The position numbers were made by a program, and so were the translations under genes. 64,000 nucleotides of DNA from Nitrospira defluvii (GTDB taxonomy: Bacteria > Nitrospirota > Nitrospiria > Nitrospirales > Nitrospiraceae), in assembly GCA_011525625.1 (NCBI GenBank), contig WYAX01000008.1, forward strand, positions 1-64,000, written 5' to 3'. Positions 8,872-17,664 of this stretch are shown here, piece after piece; positions within the stretch are counted from its first letter, which is position 1, and every line of letters starts with the position of its first letter. Below the pieces are notes generated by a model that worked only from the letters and a program-made list of their open reading frames with translations, was not told the origin of the DNA and ran no database searches.

Positions 8872-9380
8872 GCGGTCCCCACCTCAGTCCTTCCAGGTCA
8901 GGATCTTCTCCAGTCGATGGCGCGGGTCGGTCAGGTTTATCGGCCTTGCGTTGCACACGACGGGCTTCTTTTTCCCGCTGCTTGGCTTGTTTGGCCTTCT
9001 CTCGATCTCGTTTCGCGATGGTGGTCTTGCCTGCTCGTGCGATGGTGGCCTCCTTGTGTTCGACTTTCCGTTCGGGCAGAACGACGGGACTGGCCCGGTT
9101 ACGACTGCGGTGGTCGACGAGTGGGTCGGACCTTGTTGGTACGCGGACGGGAGTGACTCGCGCGCACTGGAGGCTGCTCAGAACGCGCGCGGGTTTCTTC
9201 GCCGAATCCAGTACTTGCCAAGGCTGTCACCTCGCGTCGGATCTGCTCCATCGACCGCTCTTGCGAGACGACGGAAGGATCAATCAGGCCGAGCTCGCTC
9301 CAAGGAATTCTCAGCTTGGGCACCGCTCGTTTCTGCTTACGATTTGGTTTATTGCCGCGCCAGACGGACGTCATTTTCAT
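8855..9380 (-). pseudogene. Small basic hypothetical protein, broken by a frameshift
   Basis: The minus strand starts well: ATG at 9380 with AAAGGAG seven bases upstream, giving MKMTSVWRGNKPNRKQKRAV and onward, but this frame ends at 9099 in low-quality sequence. The adjacent frame from about 9235 down to the stop at 8855 encodes a highly charged C-terminal part (KEATIARAG, then KRDREKAKQAKQREKEARR, GEDPDLEG and PGPQ-like GPQEP) but has no usable start codon upstream. The second half resembles a widespread small Lys/Arg-rich protein ending in an acidic GEDPD motif. The simplest reading is one gene of ~175 codons with a one-base indel between about 9110 and 9230, either a real pseudogene or an assembly error. 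Confidence 0.6.
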
Positions 9381-9716
9381 CAGGTACTCCTTTCGACGAA
9401 CGATAGAACGGCGGTGTCCAGGCCATTCAACTGGTGCAGGAGGCACGAATACCGTGACCCGCGATGTCGCCGATGTCCAGATCCGGAGCAGGGACAATGG
9501 GCCGTAGGAGGAGCGTACCGTAAGGAAGCACTCGCGCAGCGATCACAGGGAAGCGCGAACTGTGGGGGATTCGCTCATGACTCGTACGGTTGATCACCCT
9601 ATCATGCTTTCGACAATTTGGTCAAACGCGCATCCGGTGGGGGGATTCAACAGAAGCCGCTCGGACTGCTGCTGTCACCGCGCGATGACATGAACGAATA
9701 CGTCACTGACGGGCAT
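9381..9716. other. Non-coding stretch
   Basis: About 340 bases between the start of the frameshifted gene and the end of the sigma-54 activator gene. I see no credible open frame with a ribosome-binding site, no tRNA and no strong terminator. It should contain the promoter of the minus-strand gene ending at 8855. Confidence 0.4.
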
Positions 9717-11276
9717 TCATCGCTCGGGATTGGCATGCGGTTCAGGCGAACCGGTCGCCGGCCGTCGGATGCCCAGTTTTCTCAATCGGCTACGAAGCGT
9801 TTCCGGGTTCAGCCCCAGCAGATCGGCGGCCCCTTGATCGCCATAAATTCGCCACTTTGTTCGCTGGAGGACCTCAATAATATGGTGCCGTTCGACATCG
9901 CCAAGGTTGACGGGTGCGATGCCCTGCTGGGTGGAAGGAGTCTTTCCGGCCGGAAGCAGCATCTCTTCCACCGTCACTCGGGATGAGTGGGAGAGAATGA
10001 TAGCCCGCTCGATCACGTTTTGGAGTTCCCGTACGTTGCCCGGCCAGTTGTAGGTCAACAAGCGGGCCATCGACTGCGTGTCGAAAGTGAGATGAGGCCG
10101 TTTGAGCTTGGCGCCGATCTGCGCGAGGAAATGCTGCGCAAGGAGTGGGATGTCCTCCCGACGCTCGCGAAGCGGAGGGACCGAGATCGGGAAAATATGA
10201 AGCCGGTAGTACAGATCCGCCCGGAAAGTGCCCTGCCGAATTGCGGCCGATAGGTCGGCGTTTGTGGCGGCAATGACGCGCACGTCGACGGCAAGAGGCT
10301 GGGTACCGCCGATGCGATCCACCATGCCGTCCTGTAGCACGCGCAGCAGTTTGGCTTGGGTCTCCATCGGCATTTCACCGATTTCGTCCAGGAACAATGT
10401 GCCGGTGTGGGCCAATTCAAAGCGTCCGGGTCGTCGCAATTGCGCCCCGGTAAACGCGCCCCGCTCATGACCAAACAGCTCGCTTTCGATCAGACCGGAG
10501 GGGAGCGCGGCACAGTTCACCCGAATAAACGGCTTGTCGCAGCGAATGCTGAGGTCGTGCAGCGCCTGCGCCAAGACCTCTTTCCCGGTGCCCGTTTCCC
10601 CGAGCAGAAGGACGGTCGTGTCGGTAGGCGCCACGGCTTTGACCAGGTCTACCACCTTCGTGAACGCCGGGGATGTCCCCACGACGAGGCGAAGGTCGCG
10701 GCTTGCCTTCACCTCTGCGGCCAGGTACTCGTTCTCCCGTCGCAGTTGTTCGCTGAGTTGTTTGATTTGCTGATAGGCGAGCACATGGTCGATGGCGTAG
10801 GCAATCTGGGTGGCGACCTGCTGGAGGAATTTGCAGTCGTCCGGATCGGGAGGTCCCGGCTGGACACTGCCGATGTTGAGTGTGCCGAGACAATGTTCCC
10901 GAACGAGGAGGGGAAGATTGATCATCCGTCCCAAGCCCTCTCGGACGTAGTAGGCATCCTCCAGGAACACCTGCTCCTGTTGCAGATCCTCTCTGATGTG
11001 CAGGCGGCGATTGTCATACACCCAACCCACGGCGCTGCCCTCACGCGGAATGACGCTATCGTGCGCGAGCGCCGGTGTGGCCATGTTTGTAATGACCGCG
11101 TAGAACCGGAAGGAATCGGTACTTGGTTCATATAAGGTAATGCCGGCTCGGTCCCAGGGAATGACCTTTTGGATTTGATCGGCAATCACGCGCCAGAGGC
11201 TTTCAATGTCCCGTTGCGAGTTCAGGGCATTCGTCACTTCCAGCAGCGTCTCAAAGTTGAGGGTGGCGCGTTGCAT
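9717..11276 (-). CDS. GAF-domain sigma-54-dependent transcriptional activator
   Basis: A 519-aa enhancer-binding protein. Residues ~1-170 form a GAF sensor domain. A coiled linker (residues ~170-195) precedes the AAA+ domain (~200-430) with Walker A GETGTGKE, the sigma-54 contact loop GAFTGA, Walker [10 protein letters not shown] and arginine-finger region. The C-terminus (~460-500) holds a Fis-type helix-turn-helix ([22 protein letters not shown]). The GAF-AAA-Fis layout is like FhlA or NorR; the ligand cannot be read from sequence. The gene begins 6 bases after the stop of the alginate-export porin gene on the same strand, so the two form an operon and the activator may control surface export or biofilm functions. 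Confidence 0.92.
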   Translation of the reverse strand: MQRATLNFETLLEVTNALNSQRDIESLWRVIADQIQKVIPWDRAGITLYEPSTDSFRFYAVITNMATPALAHDSVIPREGSAVGWVYDNRRLHIREDLQQEQVFLEDAYYVREGLGRMINLPLLVREHCLGTLNIGSVQPGPPDPDDCKFLQQVATQIAYAIDHVLAYQQIKQLSEQLRRENEYLAAEVKASRDLRLVVGTSPAFTKVVDLVKAVAPTDTTVLLLGETGTGKEVLAQALHDLSIRCDKPFIRVNCAALPSGLIESELFGHERGAFTGAQLRRPGRFELAHTGTLFLDEIGEMPMETQAKLLRVLQDGMVDRIGGTQPLAVDVRVIAATNADLSAAIRQGTFRADLYYRLHIFPISVPPLRERREDIPLLAQHFLAQIGAKLKRPHLTFDTQSMARLLTYNWPGNVRELQNVIERAIILSHSSRVTVEEMLLPAGKTPSTQQGIAPVNLGDVERHHIIEVLQRTKWRIYGDQGAADLLGLNPETLRSRLRKLGIRRPATGSPEPHANPER

Positions 11277-11282
11277 GGGTGT

Positions 11283-12983
11283 TCAGAAATTGGTCCAGAG
11301 TTGCACGATGCCCCAGTCCTGGTCCTTGGTTGTGCCCAGCTGTTCCCGAATGTAGGGCCCGGAAAAGAAATGCCCGTACATGACCGCCAGTGAAATCTTT
11401 CCGTCGGCGAACATATGACTCCATGCGACGTCGAGCTCGTCGCCGATGTGAGTGGTGGTATTGTCGGAGCGTGAGAAGATCAGCGGCCCCTGTGAACCAC
11501 GGTACCAATTATCCCGCGCGCTTGCCAAGTACTTGCGCAATGCCCAGATTTCGATGTGGTCCCGGGCGCTCGGGCGGGCTTGGAAGTTAATCTGTGGTTG
11601 GACACTGTTGCGCCAGGCCCCGTTCAACATATAGCCGACGTGGAGAAAGTTGGTCGGGAAAAAATTCTCAAAGGTGTTGGCGTTGCCGCCGCAACTCCGT
11701 GCGAGCGTTCCGCCTGGCGTGGCGCAATTGCTGTCGCCGTCTCCCGAGGCATAGTCGAACCCGATCGCCACACGAGGTTTCCAGGTATGTTGATACCATG
11801 TGTGGCCCAGTGAGGTACCGGAGGCCCAGGCATTGATCCGGAGGTTGTGTCGGTTATCGACACCGAATCCGTCGGCCATTTGACCGAATTGATAGGCCGT
11901 TTCGTGGAGCATGTCCCAGTTGCCGTGTCGGACTTCGACGCGGAGGCCGACCATGTGTCGAAGTTGCGACGAGGATTTCGCCAGATACTGCCCGGGATTG
12001 GCCCGCTCGGGGAGTCGATTGGAGTACAGCACGTAGTAGGGTTCCACGACCATGCGCGGGAGGCTGCGGATTTGGTTGTAGAACACCACCATGTCCACAT
12101 CACTGCCCGCGTCGGTTGCATGTTGTGCCAGCGCAGGATTGCAGGGCGGTGCGGAGGGGGCCGGCGTACAAGTCAGGATATTGGGGGTGAGACTTCCGCC
12201 GGGGTCGGCCTGTCCCAGATCCGTTTCCGAGTGCCGGAACCAACCGAGCTTCGTATCAAACGCCGATGTGGCGTAGCTGAGCATGATGCCGTCGTGGGAG
12301 TAGCCGGTATTGGCCCAATCGAAATGTCCGAACAGCCGTTGGTTGCCGAACACAAGGTACTGGCGTCCCAGCTTAAGGCTTAAGCCGTCGATGCCACCGA
12401 GGTTGCGAAGCAGCCCGTACGCCGCGCGTAGGCCCAACCGGCACTGGCCTGGACGCAGTACGGCGCATTGATGATTGGAGGCGTCTCCACCGTGGAGTGC
12501 ATTGGTCGGGCTGCCGTTGCCGCCCCAAGTTGCCGAATCTTGCAGCTCGATGTAAAAGTTGACGTCGGGGGACGGATCGTAGCCGAAGCCCACGCGTGCC
12601 CATTGCTGGATGAAAGCGTCGTTCGCCTTGCTCCCGCTGAATGCGGAGGTGCCGGATCCTGCCGTATTGAGACTGTTGCAGGCGCTGGCGATCGGCGGCC
12701 CGCCCCCGAAGCAGACACCGTTCCGCCATTCGGGTCTGACTCGCAGGTCCGCACGCATCCAGAAGCGCTGAAGGTCGAACAGCGATGTGGCCGTCCCGGT
12801 GTGAAGGCTGCTGGTCTCGGCGCCGCGCGTTTCGTACGACGAGGTAAACAGGGGGGAAGGGGGGCCATAGCCGATCTGCCCGGCTTCGGCATAGACCAAG
12901 GGGGCGTCGAGAACGGCCCAGGATTGGTGTATCAGGGCGAGGCACAGCAGCAACAGGCTCCGCATGGCGATGTGATGGCGCAT
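11283..12983 (-). CDS. Alginate-export-family outer-membrane porin
   Basis: A 566-aa outer-membrane beta-barrel. An N-terminal signal peptide (RSLLLLCLALIHQSWA) is followed by strands rich in W, Y, F and R. The stretch LSLKLGRQYLVFGNQRLFGH and the following WANTGYSHDG match the alginate_exp (AlgE-like) family, as does the closing pattern ending in a terminal phenylalanine (VQLWTNF). AlgE lets polyanionic exopolysaccharide cross the outer membrane, but family members in non-pseudomonads may carry other anionic or hydrophobic solutes. No alginate polymerase genes are nearby. The start may be 12983 or the ATG at 12965; neither has a good ribosome-binding site. A sigma-54 activator follows 6 bases downstream. 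Confidence 0.85.
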   Translation of the reverse strand: MRHHIAMRSLLLLCLALIHQSWAVLDAPLVYAEAGQIGYGPPSPLFTSSYETRGAETSSLHTGTATSLFDLQRFWMRADLRVRPEWRNGVCFGGGPPIASACNSLNTAGSGTSAFSGSKANDAFIQQWARVGFGYDPSPDVNFYIELQDSATWGGNGSPTNALHGGDASNHQCAVLRPGQCRLGLRAAYGLLRNLGGIDGLSLKLGRQYLVFGNQRLFGHFDWANTGYSHDGIMLSYATSAFDTKLGWFRHSETDLGQADPGGSLTPNILTCTPAPSAPPCNPALAQHATDAGSDVDMVVFYNQIRSLPRMVVEPYYVLYSNRLPERANPGQYLAKSSSQLRHMVGLRVEVRHGNWDMLHETAYQFGQMADGFGVDNRHNLRINAWASGTSLGHTWYQHTWKPRVAIGFDYASGDGDSNCATPGGTLARSCGGNANTFENFFPTNFLHVGYMLNGAWRNSVQPQINFQARPSARDHIEIWALRKYLASARDNWYRGSQGPLIFSRSDNTTTHIGDELDVAWSHMFADGKISLAVMYGHFFSGPYIREQLGTTKDQDWGIVQLWTNF

Positions 12984-13102
12984 CGGTGGTCAAGGAACAT
13001 GGAATCCTTCATTTCTCCTCAGCGGAGAGGTGCGGGCCGGTGATCCATTCGGTGATCCCCCGGCCCGTCGAGAGATTCGCTGTTCGACGCAGCGAACGGT
13101 GT

Positions 13103-13594
13103 TCAGAAACTCATGCCGGCCCGCTCTTCCATGTTGCGCATAAAATCTTCGTGCTGTTTTACGGTCTCCGCGCCTTTGGCGCGAATGTGGCGGTCGCGAG
13201 CATGAAATTCATCGGGCGTCACGCGGTAGCAGAAGTCCCACAAGGCCTCGGCACTGTGTTCATCGATGCCGCCCACTCGCGCCTCGAGCATAACCATCAG
13301 GGCGTTGACGCCCTCATAGGTGGCGCGACGATTGCCCGATCGGTGCAATTCGCGGATCTTGCTGGTTTGATCGACATAGGCTTGAAAATCACCGGGAATC
13401 AGGCTTTTTTCAGCCATGGTTTGGTAGGTGACGACCTGGCCGAGCAACTCTTCAGCCCAGGCAGAGGATTTTGGCTGGCTGTTCCACAGGACCGGCTCAA
13501 TCACGCTGGAAAATCCGTGCGCCGGTTGAAGGCCTAAGAGGGTGCAGGCTCCGAGCAGCAACGCCGTGGAGTAGATCGTGAGATGACGGGTCAT
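13103..13594 (-). CDS. Exported hypothetical protein (163 aa)
   Basis: ATG at 13594 is preceded by GGGAGGAG at good spacing. The N-terminus is a signal peptide with core TALLLGACTLLGL ending near AHG. The mature part is helical and contains no motif I recognise; short notable strings are EEHLGQ-like EELLGQVVTYQTMAEKSLI and DEFHARDRH. It lies upstream of the alginate-export porin on the same strand (119 bases apart) and could belong to the same transcript. A GC-rich inverted repeat (about 13033-13065, GGGCCGG with CCGGCCC) lies between them, without a T-tract. Confidence 0.7.
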   Translation of the reverse strand: MTRHLTIYSTALLLGACTLLGLQPAHGFSSVIEPVLWNSQPKSSAWAEELLGQVVTYQTMAEKSLIPGDFQAYVDQTSKIRELHRSGNRRATYEGVNALMVMLEARVGGIDEHSAEALWDFCYRVTPDEFHARDRHIRAKGAETVKQHEDFMRNMEERAGMSF

Positions 13595-14110
13595 AGTCTC
13601 CTCCCTGAGATGTATCCGGGGCGTCATGCCACCGGGTGAAATTGTTCACGCGTATGAGTCAACGTCAGCGTCTATGAACCACAGGAGTAGCAACGCCCAT
13701 GCCATGATGATTGCACGGGACCTGCGCGCTAACATATTGATTTATTGTGACTGCGATCATGAGGGCTCTGTGGGGTGCGGTGCGGCCGTTCAGAGAAACG
13801 GTTGCAGCGTGAAATGAAACGATCTATCGTGTCCGAGGCTAACGTCTACCTCTCTTCGATCGCACTCCAAGGGATGACGGTGCGATGCGGCGGTGCTGGT
13901 GTCGGCAGACGGGCGCTCGGGCCGTCTCCGCGTCGGTCCGCACACACCACAAAATTGATTCCCAACCCTGGATGTCTTCTGTTGGGTAGGAAGCGCATCC
14001 CTGCATGGCGGAGATGTCGTGGTATGGAGACAGGTGTGGGATGGACGGGACGATGATCGCGGCTTGTATGGAGCTGTGGTTCATGGATGCGCAGTGTTCG
14101 GCCGGGTGTG
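13595..14110. other. Intergenic region between divergent genes
   Basis: About 515 bases separate the exported protein gene (minus) from the hydroxylase gene (plus). The part around 13730-13750 is AT-rich (ACATATTGATTTATTGTGACT) and is the likeliest promoter area. I see no tRNA, no credible open frame and no terminator. Confidence 0.4.
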
Positions 14111-14836
14111 ATGAATAACAGCCTGTATCCCTATCTCCTCTTCTGGGGCGTCGGCCTCCTGTGTTTCGTAGCCGAGTGGCTCTATCCCGCCCGCCCTATC
14201 AGCTATCGGTCGGTCCTATGGAAGGACCTGCTCGCATTGGGCCTGTATAACGTGTCGTTTCTGCTGGTCGTGCAGGTCACCGACCGCATCCCGATTCCGC
14301 AATACCTCCCGATGGGCCTGAGCAATCTGCCTTCGGTCTGGAAGCTGCTGCTGTTTTATCTCGTGGAGGATTTCGGGCTGTACTGGGTGCATCGATTGAT
14401 GCATTCCCGCCCGGTCTGGCCGGTTCATCGATGGCATCATTCTCCGACGTCCCTTTACTGGCTGGGGGGCATTCGCGCAACCATTCCTCACATCGCACTG
14501 TTCAATCTCATCTATGTCGCGGCCTTGCCCTTACTCCATGAGGCCTCCGCGTGGGTCTTTCAGGTCATCATGGTCGAGCACATCGTGCGGAATAACTGGA
14601 TGCATCTGAATGTGACCTGGCATTCTGCCTGGCTGGAATGGGTCTTCGTGACGCCGCGTTACCACCACATCCATCACAGCAGCGACCCGGCCCATCAGTC
14701 CAAGAATTTGGGCGCGTTGCTGACGATCTGGGATCGCCTCTTCGGCACCTACTACAACCCCGACCGGGTTCAGGGACCGCTCTCGTTTGGGCTCAACGAG
14801 CGAGTCGCGCCCGCAAGGCTTGTGATCGGCGTGTAG
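14111..14836 (+). CDS. Membrane fatty-acid hydroxylase / sterol desaturase family protein
   Basis: A 241-aa integral membrane di-iron oxygenase. Four or more hydrophobic segments lie in the N-terminal half. The histidine clusters HRLMH (~residue 96), HRWHH (~residue 108) and HHIHH (~residue 188) bind the di-iron centre. Family members hydroxylate or desaturate lipids, hopanoids or carotenoids; the substrate here is unknown. The hopanoid-related genes hpnD and hpnE are 35 kb away, so a link is only speculative. The ATG at 14111 was preferred over 14087 because the membrane domain begins right after it. A glycosyltransferase gene follows 42 bases later. Confidence 0.87.
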   Translation: MNNSLYPYLLFWGVGLLCFVAEWLYPARPISYRSVLWKDLLALGLYNVSFLLVVQVTDRIPIPQYLPMGLSNLPSVWKLLLFYLVEDFGLYWVHRLMHSRPVWPVHRWHHSPTSLYWLGGIRATIPHIALFNLIYVAALPLLHEASAWVFQVIMVEHIVRNNWMHLNVTWHSAWLEWVFVTPRYHHIHHSSDPAHQSKNLGALLTIWDRLFGTYYNPDRVQGPLSFGLNERVAPARLVIGV

Positions 14837-14878
14837 CGCTGTTCTGTTGCTCCAAGGCGGCCTTCGCAATCACTCACC

Positions 14879-16012
14879 ATGCAGATGTCGACACAAGGAC
14901 GGAGCGTTGCCGATCCCCAGCCGGGCCCGGACTTATCCATCGTCGTCCCCACCTTCAATGAGCGTGAAAACATCGGCCGACTGGTCGACCTCCTCGAATC
15001 CTGCTTGGCCGGGGTGTGTTGGGAATTGATCGTGGAGGACGATGACTCACCCGACAATACCGCCGATCTGGTGCGCGGCCTTGCTTGTGTCAACGCACAC
15101 GTATGCTGTGTGCAACGGATCGGTCGGCGGGGGTTGGCGTCTGCGTGCCTCGCGGGGATGTTGGCGAGCTCGGCGCCGTTTCTGGCCGTCATGGATGGTG
15201 ATCTGCAACACGATGAGCGGCTCTTGCCGGAGATGCTTCGCCAGCTGAAGGAAGGGAACGACGACCTCGTCATCGGGAGCCGCTACATGGCCGGCGGGAG
15301 TATCGGGCAGTGGGCTGGGATGCGGGCAAAGACGACCCAGTGGGCGACCGCCCTGAGCCGTCCCTGGGTACCGGAGGGACGCACCGATCCCATGAGCGGG
15401 TTCTTCGCGTTATGTCGTGACACCTTCGATCTGCTGGTCCGGCGGACTTCCGGACTCGGATGTAGGCTGCTGCTCGACGTGTTTGCGTCCTCGCCTCGGC
15501 CGCTGCGATTCAAGGAACTTCCATTTGAATTCAGAACCCGGCAGGCTGGGGAGAGTAAGGTCGATGGCCAGGTGATGTGGGAGTACGTCATGCTCCTGCT
15601 CGACAAGTCGATCGGCCGCTATGTGCCGGTGCGATTCGTCGCTTTTGCCTTGGTCGATGGGTCGGGAGTGGTCGTGCACTTTGCCGCGTTGCTGCTGTTT
15701 CATCGTGGCTTCTCTCTGCCCTTCGTGTGGGGGCAAGGCCGTGCGACCGTGCTGGCCATGACCAGCAATTTTGCATTGAATAATCTGATCACCTATCGCG
15801 ACCGGCGGCTCACGGGATGGCGTTGGCTTCGGGGGTGGCTCTCGTTCGCGCTTGTGTGCGGCCTCGGCGCGATTGGGAACGTGGGAGTGGCGTCCTATCT
15901 CTTCGGACAGGATCTTCACTGGGGCCTCTCGGCAATGGCGGGTATTGTCGTGGGGACGGTGTGGAACGATGTCGTAACCGCCTCGTATACCTGGAAAGCC
16001 AAGAGCCGATAG
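14879..16012 (+). CDS. Family 2 glycosyltransferase fused to GtrA-like membrane domain
   Basis: A 377-aa protein. Residues ~20-245 form a GT-A domain of the dolichol-phosphate mannose synthase type (LSIVVPTFNERENI, VEDDDSPDNT, VMDGDLQHDERLLPEML with the DxD-like metal site, GSRYM, GESKV). Residues ~245-375 contain four hydrophobic helices typical of GtrA (RFVAFALVDGSGVVV, NFALNNLITYRDRR). Such fusions load a sugar onto polyprenyl phosphate and help flip it for cell-envelope glycosylation. No clear ribosome-binding site is seen before ATG 14879 or 14885. It converges on the membrane protein gene ending at 16019, which may be the glycosyltransferase using the lipid-linked sugar. Confidence 0.9.
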   Translation: MQMSTQGRSVADPQPGPDLSIVVPTFNERENIGRLVDLLESCLAGVCWELIVEDDDSPDNTADLVRGLACVNAHVCCVQRIGRRGLASACLAGMLASSAPFLAVMDGDLQHDERLLPEMLRQLKEGNDDLVIGSRYMAGGSIGQWAGMRAKTTQWATALSRPWVPEGRTDPMSGFFALCRDTFDLLVRRTSGLGCRLLLDVFASSPRPLRFKELPFEFRTRQAGESKVDGQVMWEYVMLLLDKSIGRYVPVRFVAFALVDGSGVVVHFAALLLFHRGFSLPFVWGQGRATVLAMTSNFALNNLITYRDRRLTGWRWLRGWLSFALVCGLGAIGNVGVASYLFGQDLHWGLSAMAGIVVGTVWNDVVTASYTWKAKSR

Positions 16013-16018
16013 CGTCGG

Positions 16019-17644
16019 TCAGGGCAGCCGTGCGGGAATCCGGTACAGCGCGAACTCCTCCCCCTGGGTGACTGGAACAAAGTCTGAGGGGACCGGTGGG
16101 CGAAGCGTCTGGGTGCGTCGCACGACCACATAGTCGTATTGTGTGCGATACCGGTCCCAAGGGATGGGGACGCCTTGCGCGAGAAATTCCTCCACCGTGG
16201 GAGAGGGGCGCATCGCCGGAGTCAGCTGCACCGGCTGTTGGCCGGGTGCCGTGAACAGATTGGACACAAACGCCGATCGACGGATGATGCCCCAGCAGGA
16301 CAGGTTGACCATTGGCCTGGTCTCAGGAATTCTCGAGTCTCGTGGCGAGTTGGCATCGTAGGAGGCCAGTTTAATTGCCGACAGCAAACGGGTTCCTTCC
16401 GGAAGTCGATCGAGTGCCGCGATGAATTGGCGATAGTGACGGTCCGTGTCCAGCCATCCTTCGGTCATCACTGCCGTCCGCATCACAAAGAGTAGGCTGA
16501 ACGCGAGGGCCACAGGAATAAACCAGCGCCGCCGCCGGTTCGGCCAATCCGAACTCGCAATCGCGAGTAACACCACGACCACGGGCATACGAATATCGAC
16601 GACTGCCGTTGTCCCGATCGAGGCGGGCATCGCCAGTGCCGCTCCCAGCGTCACGGCCAATGGAAGGTACATGGTGGGCTGCAGCGACCACTGCCGCCGC
16701 CACAGGCCCACCCCGACAAGACCGACCAATAGCCCCGCCGTCACTCGATCCAATGTTTGGTGTTCCGTCCGCAATGTTCCCTTGAAGGCTTCGAGCTTCA
16801 CGTTCAAAGGCAGAAAGGTCACTGCAGGTGGGGGGGGCAATCCGCGGAGCCAGAATGGATAGTCGGCCGGATTGGTTCTGAACGTCGGTGAAAGCGTGAG
16901 CAAGAGCAGCGGTAATACGATTGTCGGAAGGGCCTTTGCGAGTGAGGTGTCGCTGTCACGCCCGCCTGTCTTCCGCTCGCTCAACCAGGCTCCACCTTCA
17001 TACGACAGCACGACCAGAGCGAATACGCCGAAGGCGAACAGATGGGCGAAGAAGAGTCCCACCGCCAGAACGGAAAAGAGTGGAATCAAGAGGCGAGCGG
17101 AACGGTCACGGAGGGTGATCCAGAGTGCGCAGGTGAGCAGGGCTAGGCCGAGACCGAACAGATAATTCAGAAATCCCCACAGGAAGACACTGTTGTAGAG
17201 AAAGAAGAATGCCAAGAGCGGCCATGGCGACCACCGCTGATGAAGGGCCCGATGCAAGGCCATGGTGCCGACGATCAGGAAAGTAAGAATGAAACCGAGA
17301 AACAGTTTCCCGGCTGTTTCGATCGACACAACGGTCAGCAGGGGAGGCAGGAGGATATCGATCGCCAGGTTGGGGAGGAGGTCCCAATGGATCTCGTAGT
17401 ACTGCCGGAGGAACGGGTGCTGTCCGTTGTCGGCCAGAATGTGCACGCGGGCCAGGTGATTGGGATAGTCCACCAGCGGCGGTATCTGCACTAGCACGAG
17501 GGGGATCAGCGCGATGAGCAGCAAAGCTCCAGCCGCGCCCAGAATGCTCCAGGGGAGGTGTCTCTCGGATGAACGCTCTATCGTGACTCCTCCTTTCAAG
17601 GTCGGTGGTGCGATGGTTGTTGCGACGAACGGTCTCTCACCCAA
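16019..17644 (-). CDS. Large integral membrane protein, possible GT-C-type glycosyltransferase
   Basis: A ~520-540-aa protein with about ten hydrophobic helices and a soluble C-terminal part beginning near WLDTDRHYR. An early loop (IPPLVDYPNHLARVHIL, HFLRQYYEIHWD-like) resembles the first periplasmic loop of GT-C enzymes such as PMT/ArnT, with acidic D in DYPNH, but I cannot assign a substrate. The only standard start near the 5' end is TTG at 17644, which has no ribosome-binding site. A strong AAAGGAGGAG lies inside the frame and points at an ATA codon (17579-17581), so the true start may be non-standard. It sits convergently next to the GT2-GtrA gene (6-base gap), a common pairing of sugar donor and acceptor enzymes. 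Confidence 0.7.
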   Translation of the reverse strand: MGERPFVATTIAPPTLKGGVTIERSSERHLPWSILGAAGALLLIALIPLVLVQIPPLVDYPNHLARVHILADNGQHPFLRQYYEIHWDLLPNLAIDILLPPLLTVVSIETAGKLFLGFILTFLIVGTMALHRALHQRWSPWPLLAFFFLYNSVFLWGFLNYLFGLGLALLTCALWITLRDRSARLLIPLFSVLAVGLFFAHLFAFGVFALVVLSYEGGAWLSERKTGGRDSDTSLAKALPTIVLPLLLLTLSPTFRTNPADYPFWLRGLPPPPAVTFLPLNVKLEAFKGTLRTEHQTLDRVTAGLLVGLVGVGLWRRQWSLQPTMYLPLAVTLGAALAMPASIGTTAVVDIRMPVVVVLLAIASSDWPNRRRRWFIPVALAFSLLFVMRTAVMTEGWLDTDRHYRQFIAALDRLPEGTRLLSAIKLASYDANSPRDSRIPETRPMVNLSCWGIIRRSAFVSNLFTAPGQQPVQLTPAMRPSPTVEEFLAQGVPIPWDRYRTQYDYVVVRRTQTLRPPVPSDFVPVTQGEEFALYRIPARLP

Positions 17645-17664
17645 TAGACGGTGGCCAGAAGAAT

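Noticed and set aside
8516-9406. 296-codon plus-strand frame over the end of the small gene and the frameshifted gene
   Set aside because: It has no ribosome-binding site and is the complement of the charged minus-strand protein; low-complexity Cys/Trp-rich content is typical of a shadow.
13033-13065. GC-rich inverted repeat after the exported protein gene considered as a terminator
   Set aside because: Stem is short and interrupted and there is no T-run; too weak to call.
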